From positions 2,018,341-2,082,340 of the forward strand of contig NZ_JAHNZZ010000001.1 in the NCBI RefSeq assembly GCF_019039215.1: a DNA stretch of 64,000 nucleotides. The letters run 5' to 3'. The notes under the pieces were generated by a model. The model searched no databases. It was not told where the DNA came from and saw only the letters and a list, made by a program, of their open reading frames with translations. Position numbers and translations under genes: made by a program. Each line of letters begins with the position of its first letter. Position 1 is the first letter of the stretch. This DNA is from Bacillus sp. FJAT-29790. Its GTDB lineage: Bacteria; Bacillota; Bacilli; Bacillales; Cytobacillaceae. Shown here in pieces: positions 8,161-16,329 of the stretch.

Positions 8161-9177
8161 CTATTTATCAGATAGTGTTTTACTCGTTAACAAAGTTGAT
8201 TCGCGTTTAACAAGCTCTACTGGTATCTTGATGATATTATTCGCATGTAAAATACCGCTATCAATCATCTCAATTAGTTCTTCAGCAGCACGTTTCCCAA
8301 GTAATTCTTTATTTTGATTAATTGACGTGAGAGATGTGTATTTTGCAATACTAATATTGTCATAGCCAACGATTTTCACATCGTTTGGTACTTCGATTCT
8401 ATTTTCATTTAATGCTAAAAATGCGCCGAAAGCAAGCCAATCCGTTGTCGCAAATATACCATCATACAAAAGTTTCCCATTCTCTATTAAGGATTCGATT
8501 GCTTGTTTTGCCTGGTCAATACCGACTTCTAATTTTAAAATATTATCCTCTGTTACATCCATTCCGTGTTCAGCCAATGCTTTCACATAACCATTTATTC
8601 TTTCTTCAGTTGAAAACACATTGCGATAGTCTCTTATTAATAGGATGTTTTCACAACCTTTTTCGATTAGCTCCTTACCCGCTAAATAGCCGCCACGATG
8701 ATTATCAGAAGTCACAATCGAAACACGATGAAGTTTTGGCTTCCGGTCGATACATACAATCGGCAACCGGGTTCTATTTTGCAAAAGCTGGTCACTTCCT
8801 GATAAATAGATTAAACCGTCGACTCCTTTAATCTCTAAATCCTTAAAATATTGCAGTTCCTTTTCCTCGTTCTCAGCAGAGTTGCAAATAAAAACTGAAT
8901 ATCCTTTTGGGTCACAATAATTTTCGATTGCCAAAACTATTTGGGCAAAAAATTCATTTGTAATGTCCGGCACAATAACCCCTATCGTTTTTGATTTACG
9001 GGTTCTTAAACTTTTAGCAACAGCATTTGGCCGATAATCATATTTATCAACAAGATCAAGAACCTTTTTCTTCGTTTCCTCAGAGTATCTCCCGGTATTG
9101 TTCAACACTTTTGAAACAGTTGCACTTGAAACCCCCGCAAGTTCTGCGATTTTCTTGATGGTGATTTTTTTATCCAT
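8161..9177 (-). CDS. LacI-family transcriptional regulator of the allose operon
   Basis: DNA-binding repressor expected to sense allose or a phosphorylated intermediate. The helix-turn-helix is at residues ~2-25 (TIKKIAELAGVSSATVSKVL), the hinge follows at RPNAVAKSLRT, and residues ~60-335 are a periplasmic-binding-protein-like effector domain. The start is the ATG at 9175-9177 (338 aa) behind GGGG; the upstream in-frame GTG is less likely. It lies inside the als gene series but has a convincing promoter of its own (9221-9249). The palindromes at 8109, 14625, 14732 and 14795 are the obvious targets. E. coli uses an RpiR-family regulator for the same operon, so the regulator has been exchanged. 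Confidence 0.9.
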   Translation of the reverse strand: MDKKITIKKIAELAGVSSATVSKVLNNTGRYSEETKKKVLDLVDKYDYRPNAVAKSLRTRKSKTIGVIVPDITNEFFAQIVLAIENYCDPKGYSVFICNSAENEEKELQYFKDLEIKGVDGLIYLSGSDQLLQNRTRLPIVCIDRKPKLHRVSIVTSDNHRGGYLAGKELIEKGCENILLIRDYRNVFSTEERINGYVKALAEHGMDVTEDNILKLEVGIDQAKQAIESLIENGKLLYDGIFATTDWLAFGAFLALNENRIEVPNDVKIVGYDNISIAKYTSLTSINQNKELLGKRAAEELIEMIDSGILHANNIIKIPVELVKRESTLLTSKTLSDK

Positions 9178-9220
9178 GATCTCATGCCCCGTCACTATAT
9201 TATTTTATCATTTAAATAAA

Positions 9221-9249
9221 ATTATATAGCGCTATCATTACAAAATCAA
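9221..9249 (-). promoter_or_regulatory. Sigma-A promoter for the lacI-type gene, with cre-like spacer
   Basis: On the minus strand TTGATT, 17 bp, then TATAAT. The spacer holds TGATAGCGCTATA, which resembles a cre box with its AGCGCT centre but has mismatches. Confidence 0.7.
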
Positions 9250-9263
9250 ATGGTCCTTATCGC

Positions 9264-10202
9264 TCACCCGATCTTAATGACGTTTTCCCTCTTTAGTTGA
9301 TCGTAAATATGACTTGCTGCACCGAGAACTCCTGCTGCATTTACGTCTTCTGCGTATTCAAAGTTTAACCCTCCGGCTGGAAACGGTCTCCTGCACGATT
9401 GGATTACTTTTTCCTCAAGCCGCTCCTTTGGAAAATTCTTCATTCCAACGACTCCCCCACCAAGGATGACAAGATGAGGATCGAATATATTAATCTCGGT
9501 TGCAATCGGAATTGCCAACGCATGAATAAAATCTTCAATAATTTTTTCATGAGCGCATTTAGTGAAAATCTCTTCAAACGGAACATCGGAAAAATGCTCT
9601 TGATGAAGGGCAACTAATCTTTTCCCTGAAGCGATTACTTCTACACATCCAATATTCCCGCAGCCACACACATCCCCATTTTGATAAACTGGAATATGCC
9701 CTAATTCCGCAGCAGCCCCATTTTTCCCACTTAAAAACTGATCGTGCAAATAAATTGCATTTCCAAACCCTGTTCCAATGTAAAACCCTAATACGATGTC
9801 GTCCTTCATTACATTTCGTTTGGAAATTTCATATTTTAATAGATGATTTACATCATTATCAATATAAACTGGAATTTTTAAATAATCTTGCAATGGGTCC
9901 ACGATATTCACATTGCATAACGATTCCATAGTTGTTGTCGTTAATATTCGTTTTTTATCCTTGCTTACTACAGACGGGAAGCCCATTCCAACCGCAAGAA
10001 CTTTCTTTCCACTAACATATAATTCGATATATTCGTATAAAAAACGTTTAAGCGATTCAATTGGATCCTTCACATCTACAATATCTTTTGTCTTTCTTTT
10101 CAAAAAGAAATGAAGTGTTCCGTCTGAAGTAACCGCTCCAATTCTTGTATGAGTTCCCCCAATATCTACACCAATTACATATGTTTGCTGTTCAATGTCC
10201 AT
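9264..10202 (-). CDS. alsK: ROK-family D-allose kinase
   Basis: ATP-dependent sugar kinase of 312 residues, predicted to phosphorylate D-allose at C6. The N-terminal phosphate loop is VIGVDIGGTHTRIG (~9-22). ROK signature elements follow: IDNDVN (~117), GTGFGNA, ELGHIPV and the zinc-binding CGCGNIGCVE (~181-190). The blocks GFPSVVSKDKKRI and VILGGGV resemble E. coli AlsK. It sits between alsE and the regulator in the same order as the E. coli als genes. A glucokinase role is possible by family, but the context favours allose. Confidence 0.87.
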   Translation of the reverse strand: MDIEQQTYVIGVDIGGTHTRIGAVTSDGTLHFFLKRKTKDIVDVKDPIESLKRFLYEYIELYVSGKKVLAVGMGFPSVVSKDKKRILTTTTMESLCNVNIVDPLQDYLKIPVYIDNDVNHLLKYEISKRNVMKDDIVLGFYIGTGFGNAIYLHDQFLSGKNGAAAELGHIPVYQNGDVCGCGNIGCVEVIASGKRLVALHQEHFSDVPFEEIFTKCAHEKIIEDFIHALAIPIATEINIFDPHLVILGGGVVGMKNFPKERLEEKVIQSCRRPFPAGGLNFEYAEDVNAAGVLGAASHIYDQLKRENVIKIG

Positions 10203-10249
10203 GTCAAGATTCCTCTCTAAATTTGCTTCACTCTAGTCGGTGAGAGACT

Positions 10250-10936
10250 TTAACCTTGCATAAGATCCTTTACTTCATTCCCAAAAGTATCCATCATTTT
10301 ATCCCAAGCTTTATCAACATCTTTATCCAGATTAAACAGTCCCGAGCTACCAATGATTAGCACCTCAGCACCAGCATCAACGAGTTCTTTAAATGTATTT
10401 TTATTACATGAACCATCGATCGTAATTAAATATTTATAGTTATTCTCTTCTTTAAGCTGTTTTGCCTTTTGGATTTTCTCTATCATTTCTGGAATATATT
10501 TTTGTCCAGCAAACCCTGGATCAACAGTCATGATCGTTAATTTATCAATATGGTGAATATATGTCTCAATCGCTTCGATTGGCGTTTCTGGATTTAAAAC
10601 AACTCCGAACTTCTTTCCTCTTTCTTTAATCTTTTGAATCGCTCTAAAAGCTTTTCCATTAATCGTTTCCGCATGAAGACTAATATAATCAGCTCCAGCA
10701 TCAATCGTCATTTCCACAAAGTCTTCCGGCTTTTCAACCATTAAGTGCGCATCAATCGGCAATGTGGAGATTTTTTTTAACTCTTGAATAAAAAACGGTG
10801 ATAACGTAATATTTTTCACAAAATGTCCATCCATAATATCTACATGGTAAAAATCGGCTCTTTCATTTAAAATCTCTACTTGCTCTTTAAAGTTCGTTAA
10901 ATCCATACACATTAATGACGGAGAAAATTTTTGCAT
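10250..10936 (-). CDS. alsE: D-allulose-6-phosphate 3-epimerase
   Basis: Converts D-allulose 6-phosphate to D-fructose 6-phosphate, the last step of allose breakdown. It is a (beta/alpha)8 metal-dependent epimerase of 228 residues. It matches E. coli AlsE far better than ribulose-phosphate epimerase: FSPSLMCMDL at the N-terminus, VDIMDGHFVKNITLSPFF (~33-50) with metal His and Asp, DAHLMVEKPEDF, VVLNPETPIEA, TVDPGFAGQKYIPEM and DGSCNKN. The final phosphate-binding loop is IIGSSGLF. Start ATG after GTGAGG. It lies 31 bp after alsC and 47 bp before alsK. Confidence 0.93.
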   Translation of the reverse strand: MQKFSPSLMCMDLTNFKEQVEILNERADFYHVDIMDGHFVKNITLSPFFIQELKKISTLPIDAHLMVEKPEDFVEMTIDAGADYISLHAETINGKAFRAIQKIKERGKKFGVVLNPETPIEAIETYIHHIDKLTIMTVDPGFAGQKYIPEMIEKIQKAKQLKEENNYKYLITIDGSCNKNTFKELVDAGAEVLIIGSSGLFNLDKDVDKAWDKMMDTFGNEVKDLMQG

Positions 10937-10967
10937 GTTGATTTAGCCTCACTTTTTCTATTATCTC

Positions 10968-11915
10968 TTATGCTTTCTTTCCACCAAATAACCGATCCAA
11001 TGCAACAGCACCGATAATAAGCGATCCCATTACGATTTGTTGATAGTAAGTAGATACGTTCAAAATGTTCAAACCATTATTGATAACACCAATAATAAGT
11101 GCTCCCATGACAACACCGATAATTTTACCTTTCCCACCAAAGAAGCTTGTTCCACCAATGATGGCTGCTGCAATTGCAAATAGTTCGAAACCAGTTCCTG
11201 CAAGTGGTTCTGCCGCTCCAATTCTGGCAGTTAAGACAACACCTGCGATACCCGCACAAATTCCTGAAATTATGAACACAACAATCGTATGCAGCTTAAT
11301 ATTTATTCCTGAGAACCAAGCAGCTTGCGAGTTCCCGCCAAGTGCGTAAATATTTCTTCCCATCCGTGTTTTGTTTGTCACAAACGTTAATACTAAAGCT
11401 ATAAGGATAGCAATGATTACAGGAATTGGAACAAACCAAAGCCAACCGGCAATCCCTTGTGTAAATTCACTTGGCAATCCATACACAGGGCGAGCATCTG
11501 AAATAATAAGTGTTAACCCTCTGAAAATCGATAATGTTCCTAAAGTAATAATAAACGGATGCAAATTTGTTTTTACAACGAGGAATCCATTGATAAATCC
11601 TAGTAAAGCACCTACAATGATTCCACCAATAATAATCGAAAGTACAACGGGAACTCCTGCTACGAGCAATTTGGCGGTAATCATTCCGGTCAACGCCATA
11701 ATCGAACCTACTGAAAGGTCAATTCCTGCTATTAAAATTGTAAAGAACTCACCAGCACCAACGATAATATTAATCGAACTTTGTAAAATGACTTGCGTTA
11801 AATTCGATACCGTGAAAAAATACTTCGGTGAGAGGATTCCTAGGACTAGTATGATCAACACTAGAATTCCGAATGTTCCATAGTTCTGCCATATTTTATT
11901 AAACTTGTTCTGCAT
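10968..11915 (-). CDS. alsC: Allose ABC transporter permease (CUT2/RbsC type)
   Basis: Membrane subunit with about ten hydrophobic segments; 315 residues from the ATG at 11913-11915, which follows AAGGAGAGGG. A start 20 codons upstream would overlap the ATPase gene and lacks a ribosome-binding site. Conserved RbsC-type blocks are GIDLSVGSIMALTGM (~65-79), TLGTLSIFRGLTLI, GRNIYALGGN and AIIGGTSFFGGKG. The gene lies 13 bp downstream of the ATPase gene in the same operon. Transport of allose is inferred from the neighbouring alsE and alsK. Confidence 0.9.
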   Translation of the reverse strand: MQNKFNKIWQNYGTFGILVLIILVLGILSPKYFFTVSNLTQVILQSSINIIVGAGEFFTILIAGIDLSVGSIMALTGMITAKLLVAGVPVVLSIIIGGIIVGALLGFINGFLVVKTNLHPFIITLGTLSIFRGLTLIISDARPVYGLPSEFTQGIAGWLWFVPIPVIIAILIALVLTFVTNKTRMGRNIYALGGNSQAAWFSGINIKLHTIVVFIISGICAGIAGVVLTARIGAAEPLAGTGFELFAIAAAIIGGTSFFGGKGKIIGVVMGALIIGVINNGLNILNVSTYYQQIVMGSLIIGAVALDRLFGGKKA

Positions 11916-11928
11916 GTCTTCCCTCTCC

Positions 11929-13443
11929 TTAAGATGTTGCTTTCGCCATAATTTTCTCTTCGGTAGCCTCATCACTTGTTAAGATGCCATTGAGTTTACC
12001 CTCTTGGAACACAGCAATTCGATCACAAATCGCTAGCAATTCAGGTAATTCTGACGAAACAACTAAGACACCTTTACCGTTATCCGCTAGATCACGCATA
12101 ATTTTGTAAATATCACTTTTCGCTCCAACATCAATTCCTCTTGTTGGTTCGTCAAAAATGAATAAGCTTGATCCTGCTGCCAACCATCTTCCAATGATAA
12201 CCTTTTGTTGGTTACCACCTGATAACTCGGTAATGTTTTGGTGAACCGAGGAACACTTAATCGATAAGTTTTTCTTCTGTTGCTCAGCCCATTCCATTTC
12301 TTGAGTTTTTTTCACTAAACCAGATAATCCTCCAAATTTTGAATCGTTAATTAAATTCGAAATGGAGATGTTTTTCCAAATTCCAAAATTTGGAAAAAAA
12401 CCAGTTTCTCTTCGATTTTCAGTAATATAAGCAATTTTATTTTTTACTGCGTCATATGGATTTTTTAAATTTAAGGATTTACCATTTAAGGTGATTTCAC
12501 CTGTTTTCATAGGATCCGACCCAACGATTGCATTCATTAATTCTGTACGTCCAGAACCAATCAATCCTGCAAATCCTAAAATCTCACCCTTCTTTAATTG
12601 AAAACTAATATCTTTAACTTTTTCATCTTTTCTTGTTAAATTTTTCACTTCAAAAACAACTTCATTTTTCCCGCTATGGCTCTGATTTTTAGTGAGGTAC
12701 CTTGATTGCAGCTCTCGGCCAACCATTAACGTAATAAGTTCATCAATTTCTGTAGTGGCTAAGTCTTTCGTTGCAACGAATGTTCCATCTTTAAGAATCG
12801 TAATCCGGTCACCAATTATCTTGATTTCTTTTAATTTGTGAGAGATGTAGACAATGCCTACACCCTCACTTTTTAGTTGGCGAATAATCTCAAATAATTT
12901 TTCAATTTCTCCATCTGTTAGAGACGATGTCGGTTCATCCATAACCAATACTTTCGTGTCAGCAGCAAGTGCTTTTGCGATCTCCACTTGCTGCTTTTCA
13001 GAAATTGAAAGTTCACCAACGATTTCGTCTGGGCGTCGATTCAATCCAACGCGTTCTAATAGATTCGTAGTTGTCGTTTTCATATACTCGTAATCTACGG
13101 TTGAAATTCCAAAGGTTTTCTTTGTTGGAATTTTTCCAACAAATATATTTTCAGCAATTGACAAATCATCAATGACACTCAATTCTTGATAAATGATGCC
13201 AATTCCATTACTAGCAGCCACTTTCGGAGTAACCTTTGAAAATTTATTTCCTTGAATAATGATGCTACCTTCAGTAGGCTCATAAATCCCACATAATATT
13301 TTCATTAGCGTAGATTTCCCCGCCCCGTTTTCTCCTAACAAAACATGAACTTCACCAGGTAGCAGGTTAAAATCTACATCTTGTAATGCAGGGATTCCAG
13401 AAAACTCTTTCGTGATTTTTTCCATTTTTACCATGTAATCCAT
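11929..13443 (-). CDS. alsA: Allose ABC transporter ATPase, two-domain CUT2 type
   Basis: Tandem ATPase of the RbsA/AlsA class, 504 residues. The first half has Walker [10 protein letters not shown] (~37-45), signature LSISEKQQ and Walker B VLVMDEPTS. The second half has the degenerate site usual in the class: GLIGSGRTE (~290), signature LSGGNQQKV (~403) and LFIFDEPTRG. The start is the ATG at 13441-13443, eight bases after AGGAAG; the GTG nine bases upstream overlaps that site. It lies 30 bp after the binding-protein gene. Confidence 0.92.
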   Translation of the reverse strand: MDYMVKMEKITKEFSGIPALQDVDFNLLPGEVHVLLGENGAGKSTLMKILCGIYEPTEGSIIIQGNKFSKVTPKVAASNGIGIIYQELSVIDDLSIAENIFVGKIPTKKTFGISTVDYEYMKTTTTNLLERVGLNRRPDEIVGELSISEKQQVEIAKALAADTKVLVMDEPTSSLTDGEIEKLFEIIRQLKSEGVGIVYISHKLKEIKIIGDRITILKDGTFVATKDLATTEIDELITLMVGRELQSRYLTKNQSHSGKNEVVFEVKNLTRKDEKVKDISFQLKKGEILGFAGLIGSGRTELMNAIVGSDPMKTGEITLNGKSLNLKNPYDAVKNKIAYITENRRETGFFPNFGIWKNISISNLINDSKFGGLSGLVKKTQEMEWAEQQKKNLSIKCSSVHQNITELSGGNQQKVIIGRWLAAGSSLFIFDEPTRGIDVGAKSDIYKIMRDLADNGKGVLVVSSELPELLAICDRIAVFQEGKLNGILTSDEATEEKIMAKATS

Positions 13444-13473
13444 GATAGACACTTCCTAAATTAATTTTTCAGC

Positions 13474-14448
13474 TTATTCACTTACAACATAAGAAGGAAC
13501 CGTGACAAGTTCTGCTGCTTCATCTAGGGATAGTACTTTATTATCTTTAATTGCCTTCACAAGCAATCTTAAGCTCTCTTTTCCAATCTCAGCAGAATCT
13601 TGTGCAATTGTAGCAGTTAGGTTTCCAGCTTTCACAGAGTCAATTGCTTCTGGGGCACCGTCTGTTCCGACAACAATAATTTGATCTTTCTTACCTGCAT
13701 TAATAACAGCTTGAAGAGCACCAAGGGCCATTGTGTCGTTAGCAGCATAGATTGCAGTTAAATCAGGATATCTTTGAATCATATTCGTTACAACGTCAAG
13801 TGCTTTATTACGATCCCAATCTGCTGGTTGGCTAGCAACTAGTTCGATCCCATCTGTTGATTCAAATACACCTTTTGCACCATTTTTCCTTGCTTCACCT
13901 GAAGCGTTACCGGATTTTCCTTCAACGATCGCCACTTGCCCTTTTTGAATCTTTTCTACAATAAAGTTTGCAGCTTGCTCACCGACTTGTACGTTGTCGG
14001 TTGTAACAAACGCGTTCACGTTACCGCCAGATTTCACAAGCTCATCCATATCTAATTTTTCATCAATATTAACTGTTGGTATTTCCTTTTTATATGCATT
14101 GACCGCTTGAGGAATTAGGTTTACTGGTGATAAAGGAGCAAAACCGATTCCATCGTAGTCTTTATTTAGCAAGTCTTCAAACATTCTCAATTGACCTTGC
14201 ATGTCATCTTCAGATTGTGCTGCAAGTATTTCAACTTTTACTCCAAGTTCTTCAGCTTCTTCTTTAATACCTTCTTCCATTTTTGTCCAGAATGGATTTG
14301 ACAATGTTTTCAAAATAATTGCAACTTTTATCTCATCATTATCTTTAGCATCATTTGATTTCGGAGCTGAAGTCGGCCCTGAATTACATCCAACTAACAA
14401 AACAAGGCTTAGTAAAAAAGCGAATGACATAACAAATATTTTTTTCAT
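13474..14448 (-). CDS. alsB: Allose ABC transporter substrate-binding lipoprotein
   Basis: Extracellular sugar-binding protein anchored by lipid. A type II signal peptide is clear: basic MKK, hydrophobic stretch, then the lipobox LLVGC with Cys21. The rest is a periplasmic-binding-protein fold of the ribose/allose family, with TLSNPFWTKMEEGI (~49-62), DYDGIGFAPLSPVNLIP, VTTDNVQVGEQAA and NDTMALGALQAV. First gene of the als operon; a regulatory region with three operators and a cre site lies upstream. The start has AAGGGG six bases ahead. A 56-codon frame with its own Shine-Dalgarno overlaps this start in another frame (see 14384-14565). Confidence 0.92.
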   Translation of the reverse strand: MKKIFVMSFAFLLSLVLLVGCNSGPTSAPKSNDAKDNDEIKVAIILKTLSNPFWTKMEEGIKEEAEELGVKVEILAAQSEDDMQGQLRMFEDLLNKDYDGIGFAPLSPVNLIPQAVNAYKKEIPTVNIDEKLDMDELVKSGGNVNAFVTTDNVQVGEQAANFIVEKIQKGQVAIVEGKSGNASGEARKNGAKGVFESTDGIELVASQPADWDRNKALDVVTNMIQRYPDLTAIYAANDTMALGALQAVINAGKKDQIIVVGTDGAPEAIDSVKAGNLTATIAQDSAEIGKESLRLLVKAIKDNKVLSLDEAAELVTVPSYVVSE

Positions 14449-14565
14449 TTATATGTACCCCTTCTCTATTCAATATTTTTTTGAAAAATAATGTAATCAA
14501 AAGACAAGTTAAAATTTCCATAAGTTCTTCTTTAATGCTAATTGTTTTACTCATTCACCTCCTTT
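14384..14565 (-). promoter_or_regulatory. als leader with perfect Shine-Dalgarno and possible leader ORF
   Basis: At 14554-14565 the minus strand reads AAAGGAGGTGAA, an optimal anti-16S site, about 105 bases before the alsB start. The ATG right after it (14552-14554) is too close for good initiation but would open a 56-codon frame ending at 14384 and overlapping alsB. The same 12-mer stands in the leader of the second transporter operon (25754-25765), where no start codon follows. It may be a ribosome-binding mRNA stabiliser rather than a gene start. Confidence 0.45.
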
Positions 14566-14606
14566 AATTTGAATAAAGAACTTTGCTAAAAGTTAGAAAT
14601 AGCTGA

Positions 14607-14621
14607 AGACACCGCTTACAA
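14607..14621 (-). promoter_or_regulatory. cre site (CcpA) of the als operon
   Basis: On the minus strand TTGTAAGCGGTGTCT fits the consensus WTGNAANCGNWNNCW at every position. It lies 3 bp from the first LacI-type operator, so glucose repression and specific repression probably act at the same place. Confidence 0.75.
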
Positions 14622-14624
14622 ATT

Positions 14625-14642
14625 TGATTAATCGATTAACCA
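14625..14642. promoter_or_regulatory. LacI-family operator O1 upstream of alsB
   Basis: TGATTAATCGATTAACCA, a one-mismatch palindrome identical at 17 of 18 positions to the rpiB operator at 8109. Confidence 0.8.
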
Positions 14643-14731
14643 TTGGTGACAGTTATAGCAATTGTAGTGCAGAATACGGATTGCTACGGATTGCCTACTA
14701 CTAAACTAGGAAACTTTCTTAAAAAAATAAT

Positions 14732-14749
14732 TGGTTAAACGATTAATCA
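14732..14749. promoter_or_regulatory. LacI-family operator O2 upstream of alsB
   Basis: TGGTTAAACGATTAATCA, centred 107 bp from O1 and about 63 bp (six helical turns) from O3, which would allow DNA looping. Confidence 0.75.
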
Positions 14750-14794
14750 AAGTGCCCACATAAGGAATATTATTCGCTACAAATTAACCAATGT

Positions 14795-14812
14795 TAGGAA
14801 ATCGATTAACCA
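14795..14812. promoter_or_regulatory. LacI-family operator O3 (half-degenerate)
   Basis: The right half ATCGATTAACCA is intact; the left half (TAGGAA) has drifted. It is probably a weak auxiliary site. Confidence 0.55.
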
Positions 14813-15147
14813 GAGTAAGTAATAGCGGAAAGCCCTTACAAAAATAATAATAAACAATTTTCAGATTTATGTCAACGAGTATTTTTGTCTTTTGCAATGG
14901 AGCATTTTTGATGGTGTTAACTGATGATAACCGGTTTTCCCTGCTTTTCAAGGCCGGAATTTTTTTTGCTAGAAGAGTTTTTAAGCCAGCGTGCCTGTCC
15001 TCCGAGGTTTAAATGTAGCAGTTAATAAGCACCCACATCCGGTTAGCCTTAAAATATACCAGCATTACTCTAAATTTTAGAGTCAGGCACTATTCGTGTA
15101 CACTTTTTGGTTTGATACACATGGAATGGATATTTAAAAAGGATAAT

Positions 15148-15182
15148 AGAAAAGGAACCAAGCATTTAAAACCTTGGTTCTC
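15148..15182 (-). terminator. Rho-independent terminator of the 18439-15249 gene group
   Basis: On the minus strand GAACCAAG, a 10-base loop, CTTGGTTC, then CTTTTCT, about 70 bases after the stop codon at 15249. Confidence 0.8.
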
Positions 15183-15248
15183 TTCATAAAGAGAAATTTA
15201 TTCTCTACCGATCTAAAATCATAGTAATGTCGCAAAATTACAGTGGTG

Positions 15249-16196
15249 TTAGGCACCAAACGCTCTAGGCAATGTCTCTTTAAGGAGTTTAGTAGATTTC
15301 TTTACCGCCGTTAATTGATCCATTGTTTGATCCTCATTTTCAAGACTAATTGGTCCATCGTAACCCATCATCCCAACCACAGAAAAGAATTCACTCCACC
15401 AAAGGGAATCGTGTCCACATCCCAGAGCTACAAAATTCCATGTACGATCAGAAAAACGATCAGTGGTTTTTGTATCAAGAAGGCCATCCATTCCAACTAA
15501 TCCTCTTTCAACTCGCACATCTTTTGCATGAATATGATAGATAGCATCCCCTAAATGCCTAGCCGCTAAAATGGGATCTCCACCCATCCAAAACAAGTGG
15601 CTTGGATCAAGGTTCATTCCAATCATTTCCCCAACCTGGCTTCTTAATTGGAACAAAGTAGCTGGATTATAAACTAATTGGCACCCATGATTCTCTAAAG
15701 CAATCTTGTCAATCCCATATTCTTTTGCTTGTTTAACCGTTTTCTCCCAATATGGAAAGGCGACTTCATTCCACTGCCAGTTCAGAATTTTCGTCGTTTC
15801 TGGAGGCCAGCTTGTGGTGATCCAGTTTGGCAATTTTTCATCGGGTCCTCCACCGGGAAGTCCGGACATCATGACAATTTTCTTTACCCCTAACAGCTCT
15901 GCAAGCCTGAATGTTTTATCTACTATTGCCTGATGTTCTTTTCCTTCTTCATTTGGGGCTAACTGATTTCCAGAACAATTTAGTGCTTCTATTTCAAGTC
16001 CCTTATTTTTTATTGCATTTACAAAATCCGCTCTTTTTAAAGAACTTGCCAGTAATTCATCTACATCCAGATGAGGGACCGCGGACCAATTACCACATCC
16101 AAATTCTAAAGATTCATAGCCTAATGATGCAGATGTATTAAGCATTTCTTTGAAAGATAGAGACCCTAAAGAATCGGTTACAAGACAAAGTCGCAT
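15249..16196 (-). CDS. Sugar phosphate isomerase/epimerase family TIM-barrel protein
   Basis: A xylose-isomerase-like TIM barrel (COG1082) of ~315 residues, substrate unknown. N-terminal RLCLVTDSLG and YESLEFGCGNW start the barrel. Metal-ligand-type residues are in ALENHG (~170), NLDPSHLFWMGGDP (~200), YHIHAKD (~223) and SLENED near the C-terminus. I used the ATG at 16194-16196; an in-frame TTG nine bases upstream sits too close to GGGGAG. It is the last gene of a three-gene group with two Gfo/Idh dehydrogenases, a partnership typical of inositol, glucoside or keto-sugar catabolism. Confidence 0.85.
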   Translation of the reverse strand: MRLCLVTDSLGSLSFKEMLNTSASLGYESLEFGCGNWSAVPHLDVDELLASSLKRADFVNAIKNKGLEIEALNCSGNQLAPNEEGKEHQAIVDKTFRLAELLGVKKIVMMSGLPGGGPDEKLPNWITTSWPPETTKILNWQWNEVAFPYWEKTVKQAKEYGIDKIALENHGCQLVYNPATLFQLRSQVGEMIGMNLDPSHLFWMGGDPILAARHLGDAIYHIHAKDVRVERGLVGMDGLLDTKTTDRFSDRTWNFVALGCGHDSLWWSEFFSVVGMMGYDGPISLENEDQTMDQLTAVKKSTKLLKETLPRAFGA

Positions 16197-16329
16197 CGTT
16201 ATCAAAAACTCCCCTGCTAAATTAATATTTTTCCACTAGGGTTCGTTAGTTAAACTTTATTTCTAAGAAACTAAGAGTTTTGAAGTGAAAAGGACTCTAG
16301 ATTGTCCCCTCAATCCCCTTGATTTATAT

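Larger units (their letters stand above)
14449..15248. other. als promoter and operator region
   Basis: An 800-bp gap. Its left half (14449-14820) carries the alsB leader, a cre site and three LacI-type operators. I could not fix a -35/-10 pair with confidence. The right half holds the terminator at 15148-15182 and otherwise AT-rich sequence, including a fragment GTCAGGCAC reminiscent of REP-type repeats. No gene is seen. Confidence 0.5.

Noticed and set aside
11371..11883. Long plus-strand frame of 170 codons opposite alsC
   Set aside because: Antisense shadow of a membrane protein gene, as is the 165-codon frame at 54920-55417 opposite mmsA.
15070..15110. REP-type element around GTCAGGCAC
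   Set aside because: Only a short fragment with no partner repeat in the window; too little to annotate.
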